Source of the DNA: JAJISK01 sp046759865
Lineage (GTDB): Archaea; Thermoplasmatota; Thermoplasmata; RBG-16-68-12; JAJISG01
Direction of reading: 5' to 3'
NCBI GenBank assembly: GCA_046759865.1
Contig: JBHIDB010000013.1
Span: forward strand, 1 to 22,155
Length of the DNA: 22,155 nt
This document shows, piece after piece, positions 7,339 through 14,268 of the stretch. A model generated the notes under the pieces. That model saw only the letters and a program-made list of their open reading frames with translations, ran no database searches and had not been told where the DNA came from. A program made the translations under genes and the position numbers. Each line of letters starts with the position of its first letter. The first letter of the stretch is position 1.

Positions 7339-7366
7339 GTATCGTTTTCATTATCTGTCTTGATTG

Positions 7367-7392
7367 GACCTTATCATCTTTCGGAATCTCGT
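7367..7392. repeat. 26-bp exact direct repeat, copy 1
   Basis: The repeat begins GACCTTATCATC and ends GGAATCTCGT, and is identical over 26 bp to 7550-7575. It lies upstream of the TATA box of the minus-strand KaiC-like gene, a position suited to an activator or shared regulator. Confidence 0.85.
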
Positions 7393-7538
7393 TCGTCGTT
7401 CCCCGCTTTGGCGGCCGCTGGACGTTCGAGGTTAACGAGGGGGTGAGGACGTGACGAAGCCCCGCACCTGGACGACCGCCTACGGGAGGTCTTAGACCTT
7501 TGACGCAGGGGGCCTCGCCATTTCGTGCTGTTTCCGCG

Positions 7539-7561
7539 GATGATAAGCAGACCTTATCATC
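7539..7561. promoter_or_regulatory. Perfect 9-5-9 inverted repeat overlapping direct-repeat copy 2 (possible operator)
   Basis: GATGATAAG (7539-7547), spacer CAGAC, CTTATCATC (7553-7561) form a perfect dyad. Its right arm is part of direct-repeat copy 2. Copy 1 keeps only the right half-site. It lies about 22 nt upstream of the putative promoter decamer of the plus-strand gene, fitting a dimeric regulator. Confidence 0.65.
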
Positions 7562-7575
7562 TTTCGGAATCTCGT
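7550..7575. repeat. 26-bp exact direct repeat, copy 2
   Basis: Identical to 7367-7392 and in the same orientation, with the copies 183 bp apart. This copy ends 7 nt before the promoter decamer (7583-7592) of the plus-strand zinc-ribbon gene. Confidence 0.85.
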
Positions 7576-7582
7576 CGGCAGA

Positions 7583-7592
7583 TTCTTAACCG
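7583..7592 (+). promoter_or_regulatory. TTCTTAACCG promoter element of the triple zinc-ribbon gene
   Basis: The decamer lies 40 nt upstream of the TTG start at 7632, exactly as in the minus-strand coiled-coil/zinc-ribbon gene (6521-6530). A Shine-Dalgarno-like GGTGA (7621-7625) follows 6 nt before the start. Confidence 0.55.
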
Positions 7593-7631
7593 CTCATACG
7601 CCTAGAATTGGTCACCCCCGGGTGAACCTCG

Positions 7632-9200
7632 TTGGCGGACAGCGACTCCAACAACTGCGGCCTCTGCGGCGCGGAGTTGGAGACCGGCTCCGACGTCTGC
7701 CCCAACTGCGGGGCGGACCTATCCCTCCTCGACCTGGAGGAGGGGGAGGGGCTGGACGCCATCAAACAGTCCGCCTCCCTTGACGACCTCCTGGCGAGCG
7801 TGCTGGACGATCCCGGGATGACCTCCTCGAAGGAGCAGAAGAGCGAGAAGTCCTTCGACGATCTCGACCTGGACCTCGATATCCCGGATGAGCCCGTGGC
7901 GAAGCCAAAGCTGGATCTCGACGTCCTCGAAGAGGGCTCCTCCGCTGAGATGGAGGCGGAGGCGTCGGCGGGACCCCGTCGGGAACCGGATGACAAGCCT
8001 TCGACCCCGAGAGAGCCAGGGGTGCTGGATGAGGCGCCGGCAGTGGCCGACCCGCGAGAGGCCGAGCCCCTCTCTCTGACTGAGGACGTTCGACCGGAGC
8101 AGGAAGAGCTCACGTACGAGTGTCCCGAATGTGGGGCCAAGGTGGCCGAGAGCGCGGAGATGTGCTTCTCTTGCGGTGCCTTGTTTTCGGAGGAAACCTT
8201 GGCCTGTCCTGAATGCGGAACGGAGGTCGTGGCGGGAACTCCCCAGTGCCCGCGGTGTGGCGTCCAATTCGTCCCGGAGGAAGTCGCTATGGCCACGGCG
8301 CCGTCCCTCACCCCTGAAACGCCCGCGCCGGCCCTCCGACCCGGGATTCACCTCTCGCCGCGCGCTTCCGGACGGATCGTGAGTACGGTTCTCGATCGGT
8401 ATGAGACCCTAGAGCGGCAGCCTTTCTCACCGAGCCAGGATCCTCTGGACCTGCAACGGTCCCTGAAGGAGTACGTGACGTACCTCCGTAGCCTCCTGAT
8501 TCTGGCGAAATCGGTTCGCGTCCCCACCGACAGCATCCAGCTCAAGGTAGCCGACGCTACGAAGCGTGCCAAGGCTCGCGACCTCGAGGGCGCCCTGCGT
8601 ATGGCCCACAGCGCGAAACTGGCCCTGGAACAGACCCTCTCCCTGCAGATCGCCAAACGGCTGGAGACGCTTCAGGCGGACTTGGAGAACGACCGTTCCC
8701 GCGGGTTCGCACATCCCGTGGCGGAGGACCTTGTGCAGCGGGCGGTGGCGGATCTGGAGGCGGGACGTGTGCAGAGCGCCTACGAAGGCATGGAACGGGC
8801 GAAGGAGGACGTGGCGGCCAGTTCGGGGAGTCAGACGGACGCCCGGTACGCCCTCCAGACGGCGAGGGAGATGGTAGACGAGGTCGCCCCCCTCGGCCTG
8901 GGAGACGGCGAACTCCGAAGCTCTCTGGCCGAAGGGGAGAAGGCGCTGCAGAGGGGGAACTGGGAGACGGCGGCCCAGATGGCCTCGTCCGTCCAGGCGA
9001 GAGCCACCGAGACCCTCCAGGACGGGCTCTCGAGGGAGATGAAGCGAATCCGAGAGAGGGTGATGCAGCTGAAGATTCAAGGGCGGGACATCAGCCGTCC
9101 CATCGCCCTCCTCAAGCAGGCGGGGGCCAGCATCAAGGAGAAGAGCTACGAGGACGCTTTGCGATACCTTAACTTGATCAAGCGAGACATCAAGATATAG
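7632..9200 (+). CDS. Triple zinc-ribbon protein with a long helical C-terminal domain
   Basis: This 522-residue protein starts with TTG at 7632, chosen because GGTGA (7621-7625) is well placed and the first zinc ribbon begins at residue 9. Zinc ribbons are C9/C12/C23/C26, C164/C167/C178/C181 and C192/C195/C206/C209. Between the first and second is an acidic, disordered-looking stretch rich in Asp/Glu/Ser/Pro. Residues about 250-522 are almost entirely helical, with Ala/Leu/Glu-rich repeats such as AKARDLEGALRMAHSAKLALEQ that suggest TPR-like or coiled-coil bundles. There is no signal peptide or membrane helix. It ends 6 bp from the convergent DnaA-like gene. It shares a promoter decamer with the zinc-ribbon coiled-coil gene at 5351. 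The function is not recognised; a scaffold or adaptor is the best inference. Confidence 0.85.
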   Translation: MADSDSNNCGLCGAELETGSDVCPNCGADLSLLDLEEGEGLDAIKQSASLDDLLASVLDDPGMTSSKEQKSEKSFDDLDLDLDIPDEPVAKPKLDLDVLEEGSSAEMEAEASAGPRREPDDKPSTPREPGVLDEAPAVADPREAEPLSLTEDVRPEQEELTYECPECGAKVAESAEMCFSCGALFSEETLACPECGTEVVAGTPQCPRCGVQFVPEEVAMATAPSLTPETPAPALRPGIHLSPRASGRIVSTVLDRYETLERQPFSPSQDPLDLQRSLKEYVTYLRSLLILAKSVRVPTDSIQLKVADATKRAKARDLEGALRMAHSAKLALEQTLSLQIAKRLETLQADLENDRSRGFAHPVAEDLVQRAVADLEAGRVQSAYEGMERAKEDVAASSGSQTDARYALQTAREMVDEVAPLGLGDGELRSSLAEGEKALQRGNWETAAQMASSVQARATETLQDGLSREMKRIRERVMQLKIQGRDISRPIALLKQAGASIKEKSYEDALRYLNLIKRDIKI

Positions 9201-9206
9201 CTCAGG

Positions 9207-11273
9207 TCAGGCGAGGCTCACGACCTCCGCCTCACCTTCGAGGGTACGGAGGTCCCGCTCCTCCCAGGTCGACGGATTCAGCGTGAGGAGGAATATGAAT
9301 TCGCTCTCGGCAATCTCATCGACGAGCCTACGAAGGAATTTGAGGACCGCCTCGAAGCTGTTGCTGCTCTTGAGGAACTCCAGGCCCTCGAGCATGAGGA
9401 TGCCCTGACCGCCCGAGATCATGAAGCTCTCCATGCGATGCAGGATCCGCTCCAGCACGGGCTCCACTGTGCGCTCCTCGGAGTCCTGTTTGTCCGTCAG
9501 CCAATACACCTCGGCGCCTTCGATGCCGAAGTTGTCCCTCACGCGACCTGGGTTGGTTCGACACACGAGGAGGCCCCGGACCCGCGTCACCTTCTGGGCA
9601 AAGGCGCGGTAGGCAGTCTCGCCCTTCGGTTCCTCGAAGATGTAGCTACGGCCCGGCAGGAGATCCGGGAGTCGCGCCGGGGCGGTTCCGGCGGCCTGGC
9701 CCTCGTCAGCCTTTTCCCGATGGCCCCCCAGTGCCTCCCGCGCCGTGGCAACTTCCAAGGGCTTCCCCATCGCCTCGGAGTACGCCAGGACCCGATTCAC
9801 CCCACCCTCGAGCTCGCGCATGCCGACGGTGAAACGTTCGGCCAGGAAGTCCGGAAGGTCGGCCGAAAAGCCCACCTCCTTGCGGGCGAGCTGAAAGACG
9901 ACGAAGGCACGGCGGATTTCCGGGTCGGGGGCGCTGAGATCGACCACGAGGCCCGACTCGAACCGGGATCGCAGGCGGGCATCCACCCCCTGCATGCCCG
10001 ACGGGTAGCGGTCGGCAACCATCACGAGGGGTTTTCCTTGGCCCCGGAACTCCTCAAAGAGCTCGAAGAGCTCTTCTTGGACCCGCCGTCGACCCTCGAT
10101 GTCCTGGAGGTCGTCCAAGAGAAGGATGTCGAGAGACCGGAGGTCCTTCCGGAGCTCGGCGATGGTCTCGTCCCGGTCCGCAGCCTGGATCTCGGACCAG
10201 AAACGGGTGGCGGTCATGTATCGTACTTGCGACGCGGGATCCCGCTCGAAGAAGTGATTCCCCGTGGCATGGAGGAGATGCGTCTTGCCGAGCCCGGGGG
10301 TGCCCACGATGAAGAGGGGGTTATAGGGGTCCACGGCCCCCTCCGCGATGGCCATGCAGGCCGCATGGGCGAACCGGTTGGAGTCTCCCACGATGAAGCT
10401 GTCGAAGGTAAAACGGGAGAGGATCCCCATCTCTGGACCTGCCTCTTGGCGCCCCTTCTTCGCCTTCCCCCGTGTCTTCCTGGCTTTTGCCTTGCGGGCC
10501 TTGGGCTTCTCCTCCCGTTCCTCCGCCTCGGGAAGGTCCGTCTCGGATTCAGGAGGCGACTCCGCCGCGACCTCATCAACGGTTACCTCCTCCATCTTAG
10601 ACTCGGGCTCGAGCGACTTCGCTTCGAGGTCCTCCGAAGGGGCTGGGAGAGGCGGCTCTTCGATCTCGGCACCCGGATCGGTCACACCGGCCTGATCCGG
10701 AGGAGGTGGGGGGACCTTCTTTCCCCCTTTCTTGCCCTTCTTGGGTTTCTGGGACTTCGCCTTGGCCTTCTGGCCCTTGGCCTTCGCGGCGGGCTTCTGC
10801 ACCTCCGCCCTCTTTAGGTAGTCTGCGAGGTCCCGGATGGTCTCCTTCGCCGGAGGTGCTTTCTCTGCTTCGGGTTCGTTCGCCTTCGTCCGAATCTCCT
10901 CGAGCTTCTTCTTGAGGTTCCCGAACCCCTTCGAGATGCGACCTGACTTTGTCCGGAAGGAATCGAGGAGGACGTCCATGTCGAGGTCGGCGTGGATCTC
11001 GATGAGAGAGCCTGGGTCCTTCGCGAGCTCCCGGACCCGAGGCTGGGCCCCCTTCCCCCGGAACAGGCCGTCGGGGGCCACGTAGAGGGACATGACCTCC
11101 TTGCCGTCCTTCATGATCAGATAGCCCTCGCCCGGCTCGTCCGACGGCACGACCTTGAGGTACCCGGTGAACCCCTTCTTCTTCAGGATGGGTACCATGC
11201 GCTTCATCGCGTCCGGCCGGCCCTTGAAGACCTTGGAGACCCGTCCCTTCGGAAGCTTGAGGTTCTTAATCAC
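9207..11273 (-). CDS. DnaA-type AAA+ ATPase fused to a C-terminal DUF835-like domain
   Basis: This 688-residue protein starts with GTG at 11273, behind a close TATA box. Residues 1-105 form a small alpha/beta domain resembling DUF2226/DUF4388-type modules (weak). Residues about 130-290 are a Lys/Ala/Pro/Glu-rich linker. Residues about 290-510 closely follow bacterial DnaA domain III: FTFDSFIVGDSNRFAHAA, Walker A GTPGLGKT (324-331), Walker B LLLDD (to D387-D388), the Arg-finger region RLRSRFESGL and the sensor-2 RELEGGVNR motif. Residues about 535-688 resemble archaeal DUF835: LLPGRSYIFEEP, VCRTNPGRVRDNFGIEGAEVYWLT and GILMLEGLEFL. The DnaA domain IV DNA-binding helix-turn-helix is absent. Archaea normally initiate replication with Orc1/Cdc6, so this is probably not an initiator. 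An ATP-driven regulator or loader, like Hda or DnaC, is plausible but unproven. Confidence 0.88.
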   Translation of the reverse strand: MIKNLKLPKGRVSKVFKGRPDAMKRMVPILKKKGFTGYLKVVPSDEPGEGYLIMKDGKEVMSLYVAPDGLFRGKGAQPRVRELAKDPGSLIEIHADLDMDVLLDSFRTKSGRISKGFGNLKKKLEEIRTKANEPEAEKAPPAKETIRDLADYLKRAEVQKPAAKAKGQKAKAKSQKPKKGKKGGKKVPPPPPDQAGVTDPGAEIEEPPLPAPSEDLEAKSLEPESKMEEVTVDEVAAESPPESETDLPEAEEREEKPKARKAKARKTRGKAKKGRQEAGPEMGILSRFTFDSFIVGDSNRFAHAACMAIAEGAVDPYNPLFIVGTPGLGKTHLLHATGNHFFERDPASQVRYMTATRFWSEIQAADRDETIAELRKDLRSLDILLLDDLQDIEGRRRVQEELFELFEEFRGQGKPLVMVADRYPSGMQGVDARLRSRFESGLVVDLSAPDPEIRRAFVVFQLARKEVGFSADLPDFLAERFTVGMRELEGGVNRVLAYSEAMGKPLEVATAREALGGHREKADEGQAAGTAPARLPDLLPGRSYIFEEPKGETAYRAFAQKVTRVRGLLVCRTNPGRVRDNFGIEGAEVYWLTDKQDSEERTVEPVLERILHRMESFMISGGQGILMLEGLEFLKSSNSFEAVLKFLRRLVDEIAESEFIFLLTLNPSTWEERDLRTLEGEAEVVSLA

Positions 11274-11305
11274 CCACGGCCCTGTCGTCGAGCTCTGTCG
11301 AGGCT

Positions 11306-11315
11306 CATATATATC
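11306..11315 (-). promoter_or_regulatory. TATA box of the DnaA-like/DUF835 gene
   Basis: On the minus strand this reads GATATATATG, preceded by GTTAA. It is about 37 nt from the GTG at 11273, predicting a leader of only about 10 nt. This fits the lack of a Shine-Dalgarno. Confidence 0.6.
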
Positions 11316-11397
11316 TTAACGTGCCAATTCCAGAGGTGATAACGGTCGCCGGCGCCGCCGCGTCGCCCCTCCCCGGAATCCTGCAAAAAGCACCGAA

Positions 11398-11406
11398 TCT
11401 ATTAAG
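11398..11406 (+). promoter_or_regulatory. TATA-like box of the phosphoglycerate kinase gene
   Basis: TCTATTAAG lies about 45-50 nt upstream of the ATG at 11451, giving an expected leader of roughly 20 nt. It stands out as AT-rich in a GC-rich stretch. Confidence 0.45.
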
Positions 11407-11450
11407 AAGCCGGGGCCCTCCATTCTCCCCGAGACAGCGCGAACCGGGGG

Positions 11451-12704
11451 ATGGCCCTGAAGTTCTACACCCTGGACGACTTCGATCCCGCGGGAAGGAC
11501 CGTCCTCCTGCGCCTGGACATCAACTCCCCCATCGACCCGACGTCCGGCCGCATCCTCAATGACAACCGCATCCGTCAACACATGGTCACGCTGCGGGAG
11601 CTCCGAGACGCACGGGTCGTTATGATGGCCCACCAGGGACGTCCGGGAAAGGACGACTTCACGACCATGGAGGCCCATGCCGATCGGCTGTCGTACTACC
11701 TCGGCCGCGAAGTCCGGTACGTGGACAGCCTCTTCGGCCGGCAAGCCTTGGAGGCGGTAACGGGTCTCCGGCGCGGTGAATTCCTGCTGCTTGAGAACAC
11801 CCGGTTCTACTCGGAGGAAGTCATTCTTCAGGGCATGGGAGCCGAGAAGATGGCCTCCTCCCGCCTCGTCACTACACTCGGTCCGCATGCCGAGATCTTC
11901 GTCAACGATGCCTTCGCGGCAGCCCATCGGTCCCAGCCCAGCCTGATCGGGTTCTGCGAGCGCGTTCCGAGTCTAGGCGGGCGGGTGATGGAGCGCGAGG
12001 TTCGGGCCCTCGATCGCGCTCTGCACGGAGAGGCACGACCCAAGGTGGCCATCCTCGGCGGCCAGAAGGTCGACGACTCCTTGGAGGTGGCGCGCCGCCT
12101 CCTCGGGGAAGGAGTGATCGACCGGGTCCTGACCACCGGGGCGGTGGCCAATCTCCTCCTCTGGGCCGGCGGCAGGAAGATGGGAAAGCCCAGCGAGGAG
12201 TTCCTCCGCCGGGAGATTCCAGGCGTCGAAGCGGTTGTCGAGGAGGGCGGTCGACTCCTCACCAAGTTCGGGGAGCAGATCGGGCTCCCAGAGGACCTCG
12301 TCGTCAACGTCAAGGGGGATCGGAAAGCCATCACCCCCGACGACCTGCCCGCGGAGTACCCCATTTACGACGTCGGCCTCAACACGATCGTCCACTACCT
12401 GGAAGAGATCGCCGACGCGGCCGTCATCCTCCTGAACGGGCCGGCCGGTGTCTTCGAGATCGAAGAGTTCTCCGTGGGAACCCGGGAGCTCTTTCTAGGA
12501 GTGGCCCGGGCGAACGGCTTCAAGGTGGTCGGCGGAGGGCACACCGTCATGGCGGTGGAGCAACTCGGCATCGCGAACCAACTCGACCACATCAGCACGG
12601 GGGGAGGCTCCCTGATCCACTACCTGGCCGGGCGTCCCCTCCCGGTCATCGAGGCCCTGAAGCGTGCCCGGGCAAAGTTCCGGGCTCCGAAACCCGGTCC
12701 CTAG
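11451..12704 (+). CDS. pgk: Phosphoglycerate kinase
   Basis: This 417-residue cytosolic enzyme interconverts 1,3-bisphosphoglycerate plus ADP and 3-phosphoglycerate plus ATP in glycolysis and gluconeogenesis. The N-terminal substrate domain shows LLRLDINSP (residues 19-27, with R21, D23 and N25 of the 3-PG site), the basic-patch segment AHQGRPGKDDF, ENTRFYSEE and FVNDAFAAAHRSQPS. The C-terminal nucleotide domain shows AILGGQKVDDSL, LNGPAGVFEIEE (around 328-339) and the glycine-rich STGGGSLIHYL near residues 382-392. The length is normal for archaeal PGK. The usual GGAK is GGQK here, and the N-terminal HLGRP is HQGRP, variations often met in archaeal PGKs. The ATG at 11451 is preceded by a GGGGG tract. 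It sits 60 nt before a KaiC-like gene with its own promoter. Confidence 0.97.
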   Translation: MALKFYTLDDFDPAGRTVLLRLDINSPIDPTSGRILNDNRIRQHMVTLRELRDARVVMMAHQGRPGKDDFTTMEAHADRLSYYLGREVRYVDSLFGRQALEAVTGLRRGEFLLLENTRFYSEEVILQGMGAEKMASSRLVTTLGPHAEIFVNDAFAAAHRSQPSLIGFCERVPSLGGRVMEREVRALDRALHGEARPKVAILGGQKVDDSLEVARRLLGEGVIDRVLTTGAVANLLLWAGGRKMGKPSEEFLRREIPGVEAVVEEGGRLLTKFGEQIGLPEDLVVNVKGDRKAITPDDLPAEYPIYDVGLNTIVHYLEEIADAAVILLNGPAGVFEIEEFSVGTRELFLGVARANGFKVVGGGHTVMAVEQLGIANQLDHISTGGGSLIHYLAGRPLPVIEALKRARAKFRAPKPGP

Positions 12705-12734
12705 GAATCATCCCCGATACCCGAGGCGCGAGGG

Positions 12735-12741
12735 TTTTATT
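12735..12741 (+). promoter_or_regulatory. TATA-like box of the second KaiC-like gene (leaderless)
   Basis: TTTTATT, centred 27 nt upstream of the ATG at 12765, would place transcription initiation at or a few nucleotides before the start codon. This implies a leaderless transcript separate from pgk. Confidence 0.5.
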
Positions 12742-12764
12742 CTGCCCCTTCGACGGGCGGAAGG

Positions 12765-13493
12765 ATGCCGTCCGGATACGTGCCCACTTACGTGCGAGGC
12801 CTCGACAACCTCCTGGGGGGCGGCATCCCGGAGGGCAACGTCGTCCTGTTCACAGGGACCCCTGGGGCCCGGAAGACCTCCCTCGTCTACCACATCCTCC
12901 ACCACAACGCCCAAGACGGGAGGCGCAGCCTGTTCATCGCGTTGGAGCAGAGCGAGAAGGACCTGCTCGCGGGCATGCGAACGCTGGGGCTGGAAAAGCT
13001 GAGCGAGAAGAGGCTGTACCTCATGGACACTGTCGCCCTGCGCGCGGAGTTGGAGGAACGGGAGATCGAGAAGGATTGGCTCGCCATCATCCGATACGTG
13101 ATCCAGGAGTCCGTGGAGGCCGACCAACGTCAGCTCATCGCCATCGACTCGCTGGACGTCCTCTACGCCCTCGGCGTCCTCACGAATCCGCGACGGGAGC
13201 TCTTCCACTTCTTTAACTTCCTCCGCGAGTTGGGCCAGACCACCCTCCTCATCTCGGAGATCCCAATAGGGGGCACCCGCATCGGCCGGTTCGGGGAGGA
13301 CTTCCTCGCGGATGGGGTCTTCCTGCTGCGCCACTACGACGTCGGAGAGACGGGGGTTCAACTCCGGCTCCGCTGCGTTAAGATGCGGAAGACGCGTCAC
13401 GAGGAGGGCTACTTCGCCCTGGATCGGGATCCCAACGGGTTCTACGTCACGAACGTGATCTCACAGCAAGGGGAACACCTCCTCCGTCGGTGA
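12765..13493 (+). CDS. Second single-domain KaiC-like ATPase with altered Walker A
   Basis: This 242-residue protein starts at the ATG at 12765. The RGLDNLLGGGIPEG segment (11-24) is the classic KaiC N-terminal motif. Walker A is GTPGARKT (31-38), where the Gly before Lys37 is Arg36. The usual paired catalytic glutamates are E61-Q62 in FIALEQSEKDLL, so the second is Gln. Walker B ends at D128 in IAIDSLDVLYAL. One RecA domain is present; there is no signal peptide or membrane helix. It resembles the ATPase at 6577 in length, fold and Walker-loop substitution but is not a close copy. Archaeal COG0467 proteins are often sensor-like or polymerising ATPases. Nearby genes do not name its partner. 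It may bind ATP with weak hydrolysis; function is inferred only. Confidence 0.85.
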   Translation: MPSGYVPTYVRGLDNLLGGGIPEGNVVLFTGTPGARKTSLVYHILHHNAQDGRRSLFIALEQSEKDLLAGMRTLGLEKLSEKRLYLMDTVALRAELEEREIEKDWLAIIRYVIQESVEADQRQLIAIDSLDVLYALGVLTNPRRELFHFFNFLRELGQTTLLISEIPIGGTRIGRFGEDFLADGVFLLRHYDVGETGVQLRLRCVKMRKTRHEEGYFALDRDPNGFYVTNVISQQGEHLLRR

Positions 13494-13606
13494 GACTCTC
13501 ACAACCGTACTCCGGATCGGAGAGGCTGAACAACGGGGCTAGGGTAACGTCCCTTGTCTCGCATCGAACCAAGGACCAATCTAGCGAGCCACGGAACGCT
13601 ATGGCT

Positions 13607-14104
13607 CTAGAAAACCTGCACGACGTAGACCATCAGGCCGATGATGATCAGACCGAGGAGGAGGACGCCAATTTGCACGCGATTGAAGCGGCTTTGGAGC
13701 CCGACGACCTCCTCTCGGTGGTCACAGACTTCCTCCTCCAGGTGGCCCAGCAGCCCCCTCGCACTCCCGATCCCCCACACCAGCCCGTAGACGAACGTCC
13801 CGAGCGTCAGTATCAGGGCCACCAGCAGGAGCTGTCCCCAGGTCGACCCCAACAGGACGGCCGCATCGAAGGCACCGATGTACAGGTAGAGCACGGCCCC
13901 GAACAGGATGGTCATCGCACCCGCGAAGGGGATGTACCGGATCGCCACCGGTATGAGGTGACGCATCACCCCCTGGCTCGCGGGCGGCTCGGCCCGGGGC
14001 AGAGCAACGCGGAGAACCCCCACCCCATACGCCACGGCACCGATCCATGCGATCCCGAATGCGATGTGAAGATAGCGGAGGGTCAAGGCCAGGAGGTCGA
14101 CCAT
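13607..14104 (-). CDS. Four-helix membrane protein (CopD/DUF2269-like)
   Basis: This 165-residue protein starts at the ATG at 14104. It has four hydrophobic segments: about 5-27 with YLHIAFGIAWIGAV, about 57-80, about 87-110, and about 142-164. The first helix carries a His within LHIAFGIAWIG, a pattern seen in CopD/DUF2269 and related haem- or copper-associated membrane families. The loop between helices 3 and 4 is charged and helical (HLEEEVCDHREEVVGLQSRFNR). It is a monocistronic minus-strand gene between two plus-strand genes, with no clear TATA box beyond a weak GCTAACTACC upstream. Metal or redox involvement is possible but the sequence does not prove it. Confidence 0.75.
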   Translation of the reverse strand: MVDLLALTLRYLHIAFGIAWIGAVAYGVGVLRVALPRAEPPASQGVMRHLIPVAIRYIPFAGAMTILFGAVLYLYIGAFDAAVLLGSTWGQLLLVALILTLGTFVYGLVWGIGSARGLLGHLEEEVCDHREEVVGLQSRFNRVQIGVLLLGLIIIGLMVYVVQVF

Positions 14105-14268
14105 GGCGGCGGATGCCCCGTTGGGTAGTTAGCAGCTTCGGAGCCGCATCGTTGCCCCGGAGGGACCGACAGCTCGACTCGATGATTATTTCCGTCGATA
14201 ATCGGACCCGACGCCTTAAGTCAGGCGCATGTGACCCCCGCAGCGTTACCTCTCGCGAGGGCATCGCC

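Larger units (their letters stand above)
7291..7631. other. Divergent control region (341 bp) without a gene
   Basis: This stretch separates the minus-strand KaiC-like gene from the plus-strand zinc-ribbon gene. It contains both promoters, two copies of a 26-bp exact direct repeat, a perfect 9-5-9 inverted repeat, and a short AGGTCT-T-AGACCT palindrome (7487-7499). No open frame with family features and no tRNA-like structure was seen in it. Confidence 0.6.

Noticed and set aside
7487..7499. AGGTCT-T-AGACCT palindrome
   Set aside because: Perfect but short and far from both promoters; chance occurrence is plausible, so it is noted only inside the control-region entry.
9438..10817. 459-codon plus-strand open frame opposite the DnaA-like gene
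   Set aside because: Shadow frame with no domain features; the opposite strand has complete AAA+ motifs.
13494..13606. Possible terminator CTCCG-GAT-CGGAG (13510-13522)
   Set aside because: The stem is only 5 bp and no T-run follows; insufficient for a terminator call.
14047..14268. N-terminal extension of the 371-codon coiled-coil frame
   Set aside because: The extension overlaps the divergent membrane-protein gene, is Arg/Ser/Gly-rich and not coiled coil; the GTG at 14269 has the better context.
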